Below are positions 33,393 to 42,364 of a DNA stretch of 64,000 nt, piece by piece. Numbering within the stretch: the stretch's first letter is position 1; each line of letters begins with the position of its first letter. The notes under the pieces are model-generated. The model worked only from the letters and a program-made list of their open reading frames with translations. It was not told the origin of the DNA and searched no databases. The position numbers were made by a program, and so were the translations under genes. This DNA is from an uncultured Oscillibacter sp. (GTDB taxonomy: Bacteria > Bacillota > Clostridia > Oscillospirales > Oscillospiraceae): positions 124,001 through 188,000 of the forward strand of contig CAJTKE010000002.1 of assembly GCA_910576865.1 (NCBI GenBank), read 5' to 3'.

Positions 33393-33569
33393 ATGTATCA
33401 GAAAATGTACACGGAGCTCTTTGACGCCGTGTCCGAGTCCCTGAAGTTCCTGGCGGAGGGCGACACGGCCGCCGCCATCTGGCGGCTGGAGGAGGGCCAG
33501 CGGGAGTCGGAAAACATCTTCATGGAGTGGGACTGGGAGAACCGGGGGGAGGAAGACGCTCCCTCTTGA
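33393..33569 (+). CDS. Small conserved-looking hypothetical protein
   Basis: A 58-residue acidic helical ORF starting MYQKMYTELFDAVSESLKFL and continuing through an AAAIWRLEEGQRESENIF segment, a pattern often seen in short Clostridial proteins of unknown function. AAGGAG lies 6 bases before the ATG at 33393; an in-frame ATG at 33378 also has an AAGGAG but with tight spacing. It has a strong promoter. Its stop codon overlaps the -35 box of the thrS promoter. Confidence 0.65.
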   Translation: MYQKMYTELFDAVSESLKFLAEGDTAAAIWRLEEGQRESENIFMEWDWENRGEEDAPS

Positions 33570-33594
33570 CAAGTCCTCTTTCAAATGATATAGT
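33566..33594 (+). promoter_or_regulatory. Promoter of the thrS T-box transcript
   Basis: TTGACA (33566-33571), 17-bp spacer, TATAGT (33589-33594). The same -35 and -10 hexamers as the promoter 255 bp upstream. Confidence 0.75.
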
Positions 33595-33604
33595 AACCCT
33601 GCTG

Positions 33605-33842
33605 AATCGGCTATGACGGAGACGGAGCCGCCGAAAACGCCCAGAGAGGGATGCATACGCTGAGAGCATCCCGCGCCGGACGCGGACCTCCACCACTCCC
33701 GAGCCGCCCGGGACGACCGGGCCGGGCCCTCCCGTTACAGAGGACACGAGCGGCGCCCCCTCGGGGCGCAAGCAGGGTGGAACCGTGGAATACGTTTTTC
33801 GTATCTCACCCCTGATCTTTCCGTCAGGGGTGGGATTTTTTG
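33605..33842 (+). ncRNA. T-box riboswitch upstream of thrS
   Basis: A class I T-box leader. The conserved T-box core AGGGTGGAACCGTG is at 33774-33787, followed by the antiterminator region and a terminator. Stem I shows the distal CCAGAGAGGG and CTGAGAGC blocks. On its base, GGAG-AC-GGAG (33618-33627) faces CTCC-ACCA-CTCC (33688-33699), leaving ACC (33692-33694), a threonine codon, in the specifier position. Uncharged tRNA-Thr should permit read-through into thrS. The specifier assignment is my hand folding. Confidence 0.9.
33807..33841 (+). terminator. T-box-controlled terminator
   Basis: A perfect 9-bp stem (33807-33815 with 33824-33832) followed by GGATTTTTT, 32 bp before the thrS start. 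Confidence 0.88.
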
Positions 33843-33872
33843 TCACCCCTTACTACACAAGGAGGAATCATC

Positions 33873-35633
33873 ATGAGCGAAGAAAACAACCAGTATACGT
33901 TTGAAAACGAGTCCTACCGCAAGACCTACTGGCATACCTGCTCCCACATCCTGGCCCAGGCCGTGAAGCGCCTGTATCCCGAGGTCAAGCTGGCCATCGG
34001 CCCCTCCATTGACGAGGGCTTTTACTACGACATGGACTCTCCCTTCCCCTTCACCCCCGAGATCATGGAGCAGATCGAGGGCGAGATGCGGAAAATCTGC
34101 AAGGAGAAGCTGAAGCTGGAGCGCTTCGAGCTGCCCCGGGAAGAGGCCGTGAGGTTCATGGAGGAGAAGGGCGAGCCCTTCAAGGTGGAGCTCATCAACG
34201 ACCTCCCCGAGGACGCCGCCATCAGCTTCTACAAGCAGGGGGAGTTTACCGACCTCTGCGCCGGCCCGCACCTGGATTCCACAGGGCGTGTAAAGGGAAA
34301 CGCCTTGAAGCTCACCGCCTGCAACGCCGCCTACTGGCGGGGGGACTCCAACCGGGAGACCCTCCAGCGGATCTATGGCATCGCCTTCCCCAGGAAGGAC
34401 GAGCTGGATGCCTACCTCCAGCGCATCGAGGAGGCCAAGAAACGGGACCACCGGAAGCTGGGCCGGGAGCTGGGCCTCTTCATGCTCCGGGACGAGGGCC
34501 CCGGCTTCCCCTTCTTCCTGCCCAAGGGCATGACCCTGAAAAACACCCTCCTGGACTACTGGCGGCAGGTCCACAAGAAGTACGGCTATGTGGAGATCTC
34601 CACCCCCATCATGCTGAACCGCCAGCTCTGGGAGCGCTCCGGCCACTGGGACCACTACAAGGACAACATGTACACCACGGTTATCGACGAAGTGGACTTC
34701 GCGGTGAAGCCCATGAACTGCCCCGGCGGCATGCTGGTCTACGCCAGCGAGCCCCACTCCTATAAGGAGCTGCCCCTGCGGGTGGGTGAGATCGGTCTGG
34801 TCCACCGCCACGAGCTGTCCGGCGCCCTCCACGGCCTGTTCCGGGTGCGCTGCTTCAACCAGGACGACGCCCACGTCTTCATGACCCGGGAGCAGATGCA
34901 GGACGTCATCCAGGAGACCGTCCGGCTCTTCGACGAGGTCTATTCCACCTTCGGCCTCAGCTACACCATCGAGCTCTCCACCATGCCGGAAGACCACATC
35001 GGCACCGTGGAGGAGTGGGAGCGGAACCAGGACATCCTGAAAGCCGCCATCACGGACATGGGGAAGGACTTTGTCATCAACGAGGGAGACGGCGCCTTCT
35101 ACGGGCCCAAGCTGGACTTCCACCTGGCCGACTCCCTGGGCCGTACCTGGCAGTGCGGCACCATCCAGCTGGACAGCCAGCTCCCCGAGCGCTTCGAGCT
35201 GGAGTACACCGGCGAGGACGGCCAGAAGCACCGCCCTGTCATGATCCACCGGGTGGTCCTGGGCTCCATCGAGCGCTTCATCGGCGTCATCACCGAGCAC
35301 TTCGCCGGCGCTTTCCCCCTGTGGCTCAGCCCTGTACAGGTGAAGGCCTTGACAGTTACCGACCGGGCGGACGCCTATGCCGCAGAGGTGGCCACCGCCC
35401 TGGACGAGAAGGGCTTCCGGGTGGAGACCGACGTGCGCAACGAGAAGATCGGCAAAAAGATCCGGGAGGCCACCCTGGAGAAGGTGCCCTACATGCTGGT
35501 GGTGGGCGACCGGGATGTGGAGAACAAAACCGTCTCCGTCCGCACCCGTTCCGGCGAGGACCTGGGGGCCATGAGCCTGGAGGACTTCGCCGCGAAGCTG
35601 CGGGAAGAGGTTGACAGTAAGGTCATTATGTAA
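33873..35633 (+). CDS. thrS: Threonyl-tRNA synthetase without the TGS domain
   Basis: A 586-residue class II synthetase. The editing (SAD) domain starts almost at the N-terminus, with zinc/editing motifs HTCSH (His21, His25) and CAGPH (Cys129, His133). The catalytic core (PMNCPGGMLVY, LSGALHGLFRVRCFNQDDAH, HRVVLGSIERFIG) and the anticodon domain follow. The usual N-terminal TGS domain of about 60 residues is absent, explaining the short length versus about 640. The start ATG has AAGGAGGA upstream; the T-box terminator lies just before, so no room exists for a longer start. Confidence 0.95.
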   Translation: MSEENNQYTFENESYRKTYWHTCSHILAQAVKRLYPEVKLAIGPSIDEGFYYDMDSPFPFTPEIMEQIEGEMRKICKEKLKLERFELPREEAVRFMEEKGEPFKVELINDLPEDAAISFYKQGEFTDLCAGPHLDSTGRVKGNALKLTACNAAYWRGDSNRETLQRIYGIAFPRKDELDAYLQRIEEAKKRDHRKLGRELGLFMLRDEGPGFPFFLPKGMTLKNTLLDYWRQVHKKYGYVEISTPIMLNRQLWERSGHWDHYKDNMYTTVIDEVDFAVKPMNCPGGMLVYASEPHSYKELPLRVGEIGLVHRHELSGALHGLFRVRCFNQDDAHVFMTREQMQDVIQETVRLFDEVYSTFGLSYTIELSTMPEDHIGTVEEWERNQDILKAAITDMGKDFVINEGDGAFYGPKLDFHLADSLGRTWQCGTIQLDSQLPERFELEYTGEDGQKHRPVMIHRVVLGSIERFIGVITEHFAGAFPLWLSPVQVKALTVTDRADAYAAEVATALDEKGFRVETDVRNEKIGKKIREATLEKVPYMLVVGDRDVENKTVSVRTRSGEDLGAMSLEDFAAKLREEVDSKVIM

Positions 35634-35647
35634 ACCAAGCGTATAAA

Positions 35648-35684
35648 AAGAAGGGACGTATCCGTTTTGGATACGTCCCTTCTT
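35648..35684. terminator. Bidirectional terminator between thrS and glgP
   Basis: A perfect stem of at least 14 bp (35650-35663 with 35669-35682), GTTTT loop, flanked by A- and T-rich ends. Confidence 0.88.
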
Positions 35685-35695
35685 CATATCAGGGA

Positions 35696-38122
35696 TTATT
35701 TGTGAGGAACGTGCCAGATGTTGTCCGCGTATTGAGCAATGGACCGGTCGGCGGCGAAGATGCCGCTGCGGGCGATGTTGTGCAGGCTCATGCGGTTCCA
35801 CTTGACGGGGTCGGCATAGGTCTCCACCATGCGCTTTTCCGCCTGACAATAAGCGTCGAAGTCCGCCAGGAGCAGGTACTCGTCGGCGGGACTGCCGCCC
35901 AGGCCCAGGAGAAGCCGCTGATAGAGATCGTCGTAACGCACGCCGTCCCGGAAGCCGGTGCGCAGGGCATCCATGGCCCGGCGGAGCTTCTCGTCCTTGT
36001 TGTACCAGCGCTGGGGCACGTAGCCCTCCCGCTTGAGGGCCTCCACCTCGTCGGCATGGAGGCCGAAGAGGAACATGTTTTCATCCCCCAGCACCTCGTG
36101 CATCTCCACGTTGGCCCCGTCCAGGGTGCCGATGGTCAGGGCTCCGTTCATCATGAATTTCATGTTTCCGGTGCCGCTGGCCTCTTTGCCGGCGGTGGAG
36201 ATCTGCTGGCTCACCTCGCTGGCGGGCATCAGCACCTCCGCCAGGGAGACCCGGTAGTTCTCCAGGAAGACCACCTGCAGCTTGTCTTTGCAGACGGGAT
36301 CATGGTCAATCTGGTCCGCCAGGGAGTTGATGAGACGGATGATGCGCTTGGCCACCTCGTAGCCCGGGGCCGCCTTGGCGCCGAAGAGGAAGGTGTGGGG
36401 CTGGACGATGGTGTTGGGGTCGTCCTGGAGCTTTTGGTACAGGGCGATGATGTGCAGCACATTCAAAAGCTGCCGCTTGTACTCGTGCAGCCGCTTTGCC
36501 TGGACGTCGAAGATGGCGTCGGGGTTCAGGATGACGCCCCGGCTCCGCTTGGCGTGAATGGCCAGGGCCTCCTTGTTCTTCCGCTTGATCTCCGCCAGCC
36601 GGTCCAGCACGGACTGGTCGTCCGCGTAGGCGTCCAGCTTCTGGAGGACGGAGGCGTCGGAGAGGTAGGCGTCCCCGCCGGTGAGCTCCTTGATGAGCCC
36701 GTCCAGGCCGGGGTTGATTTCGCTGAGCCAGCGGCGGTGGTCAATGCCGTTGGTGACGTTCTGGAACTTTTTGGGTTCCATGGTGCAGGCGTGCTTGAAG
36801 ACGTCGTTCCGCAGAATGTCGGAGTGCAGGGCGGAAACCCCGTTCACCGCCATGCCGCCGGCGATGCACAAATTCGCCATGCGGACCTGCCCGTCCCAGA
36901 TGATGGCCATTTCCTTCGTCTTGGCGGGATCGTGGTAGAAGTCCTCCACCTTTCTCTGCCAGCGGTTGGAAATCTCCTGAATGATCTGGTAGATACGGGG
37001 AAGGCGGCGCTCCACCAGCGTCTGGGGCCAGCGCTCCAGGGCCTCGGCCAGCACCGTGTGGTTGGTGTAGGCCACGGCGTGGGTCGTGATATACCAGGCG
37101 TCGTCCCAGTTCATTCCCGTGTCGTCAATCAGGACCCGCATCAGCTCCGGGATGACCAGGGTGGGGTGGGTGTCGTTGATTTGGATGACATTTTTCTCGT
37201 GGAAGTTTTTCAGCGTCCCGTAAGTATCCAGGTGCTTGGCGGTGATGGACTGGACGGTGGCGGAGACGAAGAAATATTGCTGCTTGAGGCGGAGGGATTT
37301 TCCCTCGATGTGGTTGTCGTCGGGGTAGAGGACCTTGGCGATGGTCTCCGCCATGGTCTCCTCCTCCGCGGCCTTCAGGTACTCGCCTTGGCCGAAGAGG
37401 CTCATGTCGATGGCCTTGGTGGGACGGGGATCCCACAGGCGCAGGACGTTGACATGGTCGGTGCCGTATCCGGCGATTTCCATGTCATAGGGGATTGCCT
37501 GGATGGTGGTGGCGTTTTCATTGACGGTGTGGAGATGCCCGTCGGCCCAGAATTCCCGGATGGTGCCGCCGAAGGAGACCTGCTGGGCCTCGGCGGGCTT
37601 GGGCAGCAGCCAAGCCGCGCCCAGGTCCTTCCAGTGGTCGGGGAGCTCCACCTGCTGGCCCTCCACGATCTTCTGCTTGAAGAGGCCCAGCTCGTAGCAG
37701 ATGGAGTAGCCCGTGGCGGGAATCTCCAGGGTGGTCATGGAGTCCAGGTAGCAGGCGGCGAGGCGCCCCAGGCCGCCGTTGCCGAGAGCCGCGTCCGGCT
37801 CCATCTCGAAAATGTCGCCGGCCTTGAAGCCAAAGTGCTCCAGGGCTTCCCGCAGCTGGGGCAGCACCCCCAGGTTGTAGGCGTTTTTCATCAGGCTCCG
37901 GCCCATGAGAAATTCCATGGACAGGTAGTGGACCTGTTTTTTCTTGTTCTGGCGAGTCTTTTTCCGGGTCTCCACTTCCCGGACGGCCATCATGTCCCGG
38001 AGGACCAGAGCGCTGGCCCGCATCATCTCGCCGTCAGTGGCCTCGTCGGCGGTTTTGCCGAAGTTGGTCATCAGCTTGGCGGACAGGGCTTCCTCCAGCG
38101 CTTGCGTTGTAATCGATGTCAT
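35696..38122 (-). CDS. glgP: Glycogen/starch phosphorylase
   Basis: An 808-residue GT35 enzyme releasing glucose-1-phosphate from glycogen. The PLP-binding region EASGTGNMKFMMNGALTIGTLDG and the N-terminal YLSMEFLMGRSLMKN and DAALGNGGLGRLAACYLDS blocks are all present. The ATG at 38122 has GGAG about 10-12 bases upstream; an in-frame GTG at 38134 overlaps the glgA stop. No charged C-terminal tail, unlike GlgA and GlgB. Last gene of the glg cluster. Confidence 0.96.
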   Translation of the reverse strand: MTSITTQALEEALSAKLMTNFGKTADEATDGEMMRASALVLRDMMAVREVETRKKTRQNKKKQVHYLSMEFLMGRSLMKNAYNLGVLPQLREALEHFGFKAGDIFEMEPDAALGNGGLGRLAACYLDSMTTLEIPATGYSICYELGLFKQKIVEGQQVELPDHWKDLGAAWLLPKPAEAQQVSFGGTIREFWADGHLHTVNENATTIQAIPYDMEIAGYGTDHVNVLRLWDPRPTKAIDMSLFGQGEYLKAAEEETMAETIAKVLYPDDNHIEGKSLRLKQQYFFVSATVQSITAKHLDTYGTLKNFHEKNVIQINDTHPTLVIPELMRVLIDDTGMNWDDAWYITTHAVAYTNHTVLAEALERWPQTLVERRLPRIYQIIQEISNRWQRKVEDFYHDPAKTKEMAIIWDGQVRMANLCIAGGMAVNGVSALHSDILRNDVFKHACTMEPKKFQNVTNGIDHRRWLSEINPGLDGLIKELTGGDAYLSDASVLQKLDAYADDQSVLDRLAEIKRKNKEALAIHAKRSRGVILNPDAIFDVQAKRLHEYKRQLLNVLHIIALYQKLQDDPNTIVQPHTFLFGAKAAPGYEVAKRIIRLINSLADQIDHDPVCKDKLQVVFLENYRVSLAEVLMPASEVSQQISTAGKEASGTGNMKFMMNGALTIGTLDGANVEMHEVLGDENMFLFGLHADEVEALKREGYVPQRWYNKDEKLRRAMDALRTGFRDGVRYDDLYQRLLLGLGGSPADEYLLLADFDAYCQAEKRMVETYADPVKWNRMSLHNIARSGIFAADRSIAQYADNIWHVPHK

Positions 38123-38130
38123 AGGCGTAA

Positions 38131-39864
38131 TCACTCCGCGGACGTTTTCTTTCCGGCGGTTCCTTTCTTTGCGGTTGTGGTTTTGGACGGTTTCTTGGAG
38201 GCCTTTTTCCCAGCTTTTTCAGATTTTTCCGCAGCCTTGGCCTCGGCTTTTTTCGCCTTCTTGGCGGGCTTTTTCTCCTCGGCGGGAGCAGCTTCCTTCA
38301 CGGGAGCGGCCTCCACAACAGGGGCGGGCTCCACGGCAGGAGCGGCTTCCTCGACAGGAACGGCCTCCTCAGCGGGAGTGGCTTCCTCGACCTCAGCGGC
38401 CCGGCGAGTCTCCGCGGGCAGGGGCCAGGGCTGGCCGGTGATGGTGGCGTAGATGCGCAGATACTCTCTGGCGCTGCGGGCCCAGCTGAAGTCGCAGACC
38501 ATGGCCCGCTGACGCAGGTTGCTGAAGAGATCGGGATAGTCCTTGTAGAGGTAAACGGCCTCCCGGATCACATGGAGCATGTCTCCGCTGGAGTAGTTGG
38601 TGAAGCTGAAGCCGTTGCCCACTCCGTTGTAGTCGTCATGGGGCTGGACGGTGTCTTTCAGGCCGCCGGTTTCCCGGACGATGGGCAGCGTGCCGTAGCG
38701 CATGGCGATCATCTGGCTCAGGCCGCAGGGCTCGCTCTTGGAGGGCATGAGGAACAGGTCCGCGCCGGCGTAAATCGCCATGGACAGGTCCTCGTTGTAG
38801 TCCAGACGGACGGCCATCCGGCCGGGATACTGCTGGGCGGCCCAGCGGAAGAAGTCCTCGTACCGCTGGTCGCCGGTGCCCAGGACCACCAGCTGGAGCG
38901 GCAGCTCCATCATGTCGTGGAGCACCTCGCAGATCAGGTCCAGGCCCTTGTGGGAGACCAGACGGCTGACCATGGCCACGATGGGGGTGTGGGGCTCCTC
39001 CCGCAGGCCCACCATCCGCTGGAGCTCGGTCTTGCACTCGTCCTTGCCGGCCATGTCCTCCACGGAGAAGTTTTTCAGGATGCGCCCGTCGGTCCGGGGA
39101 TCGTAGAGCTTCATGTCGATGCCGTTCAGCACGCCGGAGAGCTTGTCGGAGCACTGGCGCATGATGCCCTCCATCCGGTGGGCGAAGTAGGGCATTTTCA
39201 GCTCGTTGGCATAGGTGGGGGAGACCGCGTTGACGGCGTCGGAGCAGAGGATGGCTCCCTTGAGGAGGTTGATGTCCCCGTCCATCAGCAGCGTGCCGTC
39301 CTTGACCCAGCCGGCGTCCAGGCCGAAGAGCTCGCCCAGGACGTAGGGGTTGAAACGGCCCTGATATTCGATGTTGTGGATGGTGACCACGGTCTTGATG
39401 GAGCGGAAACGCTCCTCCCGGACGCTGTCATCCTTCAGGTAGATGGGCACCAGGGCGGACTGCCAGTCGTTGCAGTGGACGACCTCGGGCCAGAACTTGA
39501 GGTGGTCCAGCATCCGCACCACCGCCCGGGAGAAGAAAGCGAAGCGCTCGCCGTCGTCGGCCTGCCCGTAGAGGGTGCCCCGGTTGAAATACTGCTCGTT
39601 GTCCAGGAAGTACCAGGTCACGCCGTCCTTCTCCATGGAGAAGAGGCCGCAGTAGCTGTGCCGCCAGGCAAGATCCACGTAGTCATAGCACTCGAACTTC
39701 ATCTGACTTCCGAAACGGTCCCGGACCCGGGCGTAGAGGGGCAGGATCACGGCCACCTCAGCGCCCTGTTCCGCCAGGGCGGGAGGCAGGGAACCAGCCA
39801 CGTCGGCCAATCCGCCGGTTTTGCAGAAGGGGACCGCTTCGCTGGTCACATACAGAATCTTCAT
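38131..39864 (-). CDS. glgA: Glycogen synthase with a long charged C-terminal tail
   Basis: A 577-residue GT5 ADP-glucose:glycogen synthase. The ADP-glucose loop KTGGLADV is at residues 15-22, and the C-terminal domain has SKSEPCGLSQMIAMRYGT. The enzyme proper ends near residue 480 (YATITGQPWPLP). The last 95 residues are low complexity: an acidic Glu/Ala/Pro-Val part (EEATPAEE, VEEAAPAVE) followed by a Lys/Ala-rich part (KKPAKKAKK, KKASKKPSK). Typical bacterial GlgA is about 475-490 residues. AAGGAG precedes the start. It has its own promoter within the glg cluster. Confidence 0.95.
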   Translation of the reverse strand: MKILYVTSEAVPFCKTGGLADVAGSLPPALAEQGAEVAVILPLYARVRDRFGSQMKFECYDYVDLAWRHSYCGLFSMEKDGVTWYFLDNEQYFNRGTLYGQADDGERFAFFSRAVVRMLDHLKFWPEVVHCNDWQSALVPIYLKDDSVREERFRSIKTVVTIHNIEYQGRFNPYVLGELFGLDAGWVKDGTLLMDGDINLLKGAILCSDAVNAVSPTYANELKMPYFAHRMEGIMRQCSDKLSGVLNGIDMKLYDPRTDGRILKNFSVEDMAGKDECKTELQRMVGLREEPHTPIVAMVSRLVSHKGLDLICEVLHDMMELPLQLVVLGTGDQRYEDFFRWAAQQYPGRMAVRLDYNEDLSMAIYAGADLFLMPSKSEPCGLSQMIAMRYGTLPIVRETGGLKDTVQPHDDYNGVGNGFSFTNYSSGDMLHVIREAVYLYKDYPDLFSNLRQRAMVCDFSWARSAREYLRIYATITGQPWPLPAETRRAAEVEEATPAEEAVPVEEAAPAVEPAPVVEAAPVKEAAPAEEKKPAKKAKKAEAKAAEKSEKAGKKASKKPSKTTTAKKGTAGKKTSAE

Positions 39865-39944
39865 CTCATAAACTCCTTTTCATGTCATCCCCGGCGCTCG
39901 GCCGAAGACCCGTTGGCCCGGGGGAAATCCAGGATGTTCCCTAT

Positions 39945-39973
39945 ATTATACCAAAAAGAGAGGCCCGGGTCAA
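39945..39973 (-). promoter_or_regulatory. Internal promoter for glgA-glgP
   Basis: Minus-strand TTGACC (39968-39973), 17-bp spacer, TATAAT (39945-39950), 80 bp upstream of glgA, allowing expression apart from glgB-glgC-glgD. Confidence 0.7.
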
Positions 39974-39987
39974 TCCGGCCTTTCCAT

Positions 39988-40021
39988 CATAAAAGGGGGA
40001 CGCGGGCGCCCCCCTTTTATG
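39988..40021 (-). terminator. Hairpin at the end of glgD, candidate (partial) terminator
   Basis: A perfect 12-bp stem (39988-39999 with 40010-40021), 10-base loop. No clear U-run follows on the minus strand, so it may act as a transcript-end stabiliser or attenuator rather than a full terminator. Confidence 0.55.
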
Positions 40022-40026
40022 GAATT

Positions 40027-41139
40027 TTATACCTTGCTGCCCTTGGCCAGGACGATGGGATAGGTGGCGTGGCCCATCAGCGTTCTCCCGGAGAGGACCT
40101 CCACATCCTTGTCGGCGATGATGTAGCTCAGCCGCGCGTCCTTGCGGACGATGGAGTCCTTGAAGATCACGCAGTTGCGCACTACCGCGCCGGCCTCCAC
40201 CGTGACACCGGGGAAGAGGATGGAGTTCTCCACGACGCCCTCGATGGAGCAGCCGTCGCCGAACAGGGAGTTGACGCATTTTCCGCCCGCGCCCAGGTAG
40301 GTGGAGCTGAGGTCCGCGTTTTTGGCCCGGATGGGGCGCTGGGCGCAGAACAGGTCCGCCCGGATGGCGGGGTCCAGCAGCTGCATGCTGCGGTCGTAAT
40401 ACTCCTGAACGGAGCGAATCTGGGCGGCGTAGCCCTTCCAGATGTAGCTGTGGATTTTCAGGTCGTCCTTCCGGGCCAGGAGCACGTCGCTCCGCCAGCT
40501 GAGCTGGTCCTTGGCGGCGCAGTCGTCCACCAGCTCCAGCAGCAGCTTCTTGGACACCACGTAGGTGCCCAGGCCCCGGAGGCCCCGGGGGGTGTGGGGG
40601 CTGACGAAGACTTCGGTGACCCGTCCGCCCTCGCCCACCTGGAGGTAGGTTCCGTTGTCGGTCATGAAGCTGTCGTTGGCGCAGACCGCCGTGATGTCCG
40701 CCCCGGATTTCAGGTGAGTCTCATAGACGTCGCTCAGGGGCAGGTTGGCCACCAGATCGCCGTCCATCATGACCACGTAATCCTGGCGGATGTCCTCCAG
40801 ATAGGTCCGCACGGCGGACAGAGCCTCGATGTGGCCCCGGTAGGGCATGGCGCCCCAGTCGCCCCGGTAGTTGAAGGGAGGCAGGAGGCGCAGGCCGCCC
40901 CGCTTGCGGCTCAGATCCCAGTCCTTGCCGGTGCCCAGGTGGTCCAGCAGGCTCTGGAAGTGGCCGTGGAGGACGATGCCCACGTCGGTGGCCCCGGCGT
41001 TGACCAGACTGCTGAGGGCGAAGTCCACCGCCCGGAACCGCCCGCCGAAGGGAATGGAGGCGGAGGAGCGGATGGAGCCCAGCTCCTGAAGGTCGCCGCG
41101 GCGCTCATAGGCGAAAATGATTCCATGAAGTCCGTTCAT
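40027..41139 (-). CDS. glgD: GlgD, ADP-glucose pyrophosphorylase non-catalytic-type subunit
   Basis: A 370-residue nucleotidyltransferase-like protein with a left-handed beta-helix C-terminus. The N-terminus (GLHGIIFAYERRGDLQEL) lacks the GGxGxRL pyrophosphorylase loop found in GlgC, as expected for the Firmicute GlgD subunit that modulates GlgC. Later blocks SIRSSASIPFGGRFRAVDFALSS and MMDGDLVANLP are conserved. It overlaps glgC by 4 bases; the products probably form a GlgC/GlgD hetero-oligomer. Confidence 0.93.
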   Translation of the reverse strand: MNGLHGIIFAYERRGDLQELGSIRSSASIPFGGRFRAVDFALSSLVNAGATDVGIVLHGHFQSLLDHLGTGKDWDLSRKRGGLRLLPPFNYRGDWGAMPYRGHIEALSAVRTYLEDIRQDYVVMMDGDLVANLPLSDVYETHLKSGADITAVCANDSFMTDNGTYLQVGEGGRVTEVFVSPHTPRGLRGLGTYVVSKKLLLELVDDCAAKDQLSWRSDVLLARKDDLKIHSYIWKGYAAQIRSVQEYYDRSMQLLDPAIRADLFCAQRPIRAKNADLSSTYLGAGGKCVNSLFGDGCSIEGVVENSILFPGVTVEAGAVVRNCVIFKDSIVRKDARLSYIIADKDVEVLSGRTLMGHATYPIVLAKGSKV

Positions 41140-42341
41140 TTGGACACCTCCTCACCATTGCGGCCCAGCATGATGCCGGCCCTGGCGTTTTTGCCCTCGG
41201 GCAGCTGGCAGCCCGGAGCCAGCACCGTCAGGCCCCAGCCCTCCGGCGTGTTTTCCGGCGTGCCGCCCACGTGGCAGCCCTTGCCGATCTTGCAGTTCTC
41301 GCCCAGGATGGCGTATTCCACCACCGCGCCGGGCTCCACCACCACGCCGGGGAAGAGGACGGAATAGCGGACCGTGGCGCCCTCGCCCACGGTGACGTTC
41401 TGGGAGAGGACGGAGTTCTCCACCAGACCCTCCAGCACGCTGCCGCGGTTCACGGCGCTGTGGCTGACGGTGGAATTGGTCCCCAGGAAGGCCGGGGGCG
41501 CGCTGACGGAGCGGGCGTAAATGGGCCAGGAGCGATCCCGCAGGTCCAGGCCGGACTCGGGGGCCAGCATGTCCATGTTGGCGTCCCACAGGGACTCCAG
41601 GGTGCCCACGTCCTTCCAGTAGCTGGCGAAGCGGTAGGCCGCCATCCGCTGCCCGTCATTCAGCATGTTGGGGATGATGTTTTTTCCGAAGTCGTTTTCG
41701 GAGTTGGGGTTTGCCTCGTCATTGATGAGGTACTCCCGCAGGGCCTTCCAGGAGAATACGTAAATGCCCATGGAAGCCAGATTGCTCTTGGGCTCCTTGG
41801 GTTTTTCGGCGAATTCGGTGATCATGTCGTCCCCGTCCACGCTCATGATGCCGAAGCGGGGCGCCTCGGCCCAGGGCACCTCCATGACGGAGATGGTGCA
41901 GGCGGCGTTCGCGGCCTTGTGCCGGGCCACCATGTCGGAGTAGTCCATTTTGTAGATGTGGTCGCCGGAGAGGATGACCACGTACTCCGGGTCGTGCATG
42001 TCAATGAAGCCCAGGTTCTGGTAAATGGCGTTGGCGGTTCCCTTGTACCAGGTGCCGCCCTTGGCGCCCTGGTAGGGGGGCAGGATGTGGACGCCGCCGG
42101 TGGACCCGTCCAGGTCCCAGGGCTGGCCGCTGCCGATATAGCTGTTCAGCTCCAGGGGACGGTACTGGGTCAGCACGCCCACGGTGTCGATGCCGGAGTT
42201 GGTGCAGTTGGAGAGGGGGAAGTCGATGATGCGGTACTTGCCGCCGAAGGGGACGGCGGGCTTTGCCATGTCTCCGGTGAGGACATAGAGGCGGCTGCCC
42301 TGTCCTCCGGCCAGCAGCATGGCAATGCATTCTTTCTTCAT
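41136..42341 (-). CDS. glgC: Glucose-1-phosphate adenylyltransferase
   Basis: A 401-residue catalytic ADP-glucose pyrophosphorylase. LLAGGQGSRLYVLT holds the pyrophosphorylase loop; KPAVPFGGKYRIIDFPLSN, the WYKGTANAIYQN block and EFAEKPKEPKSN follow, then a beta-helix. It makes ADP-glucose, the donor for GlgA. AAAGGAGC precedes the ATG. Second gene of the glg cluster after glgB (23 bp gap). Confidence 0.96.
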   Translation of the reverse strand: MKKECIAMLLAGGQGSRLYVLTGDMAKPAVPFGGKYRIIDFPLSNCTNSGIDTVGVLTQYRPLELNSYIGSGQPWDLDGSTGGVHILPPYQGAKGGTWYKGTANAIYQNLGFIDMHDPEYVVILSGDHIYKMDYSDMVARHKAANAACTISVMEVPWAEAPRFGIMSVDGDDMITEFAEKPKEPKSNLASMGIYVFSWKALREYLINDEANPNSENDFGKNIIPNMLNDGQRMAAYRFASYWKDVGTLESLWDANMDMLAPESGLDLRDRSWPIYARSVSAPPAFLGTNSTVSHSAVNRGSVLEGLVENSVLSQNVTVGEGATVRYSVLFPGVVVEPGAVVEYAILGENCKIGKGCHVGGTPENTPEGWGLTVLAPGCQLPEGKNARAGIMLGRNGEEVSK

Positions 42342-42364
42342 GTCTCTTTCAGCTCCTTTGCCTG

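Noticed and set aside
38131..38420. Frameshift or gene fusion as explanation for the GlgA tail
   Set aside because: The tail keeps the same frame, codon bias fits the genome, and a similar tail is found independently at the end of GlgB, so an error is unlikely.
35702..38452. Open frame of about 916 codons on the plus strand opposite glgP
   Set aside because: Antisense shadow of glgP caused by very high third-position GC; no motif, no ribosome site, and composition not protein-like. The same applies to the long frames opposite glgA, glgB, thrS and gltX.
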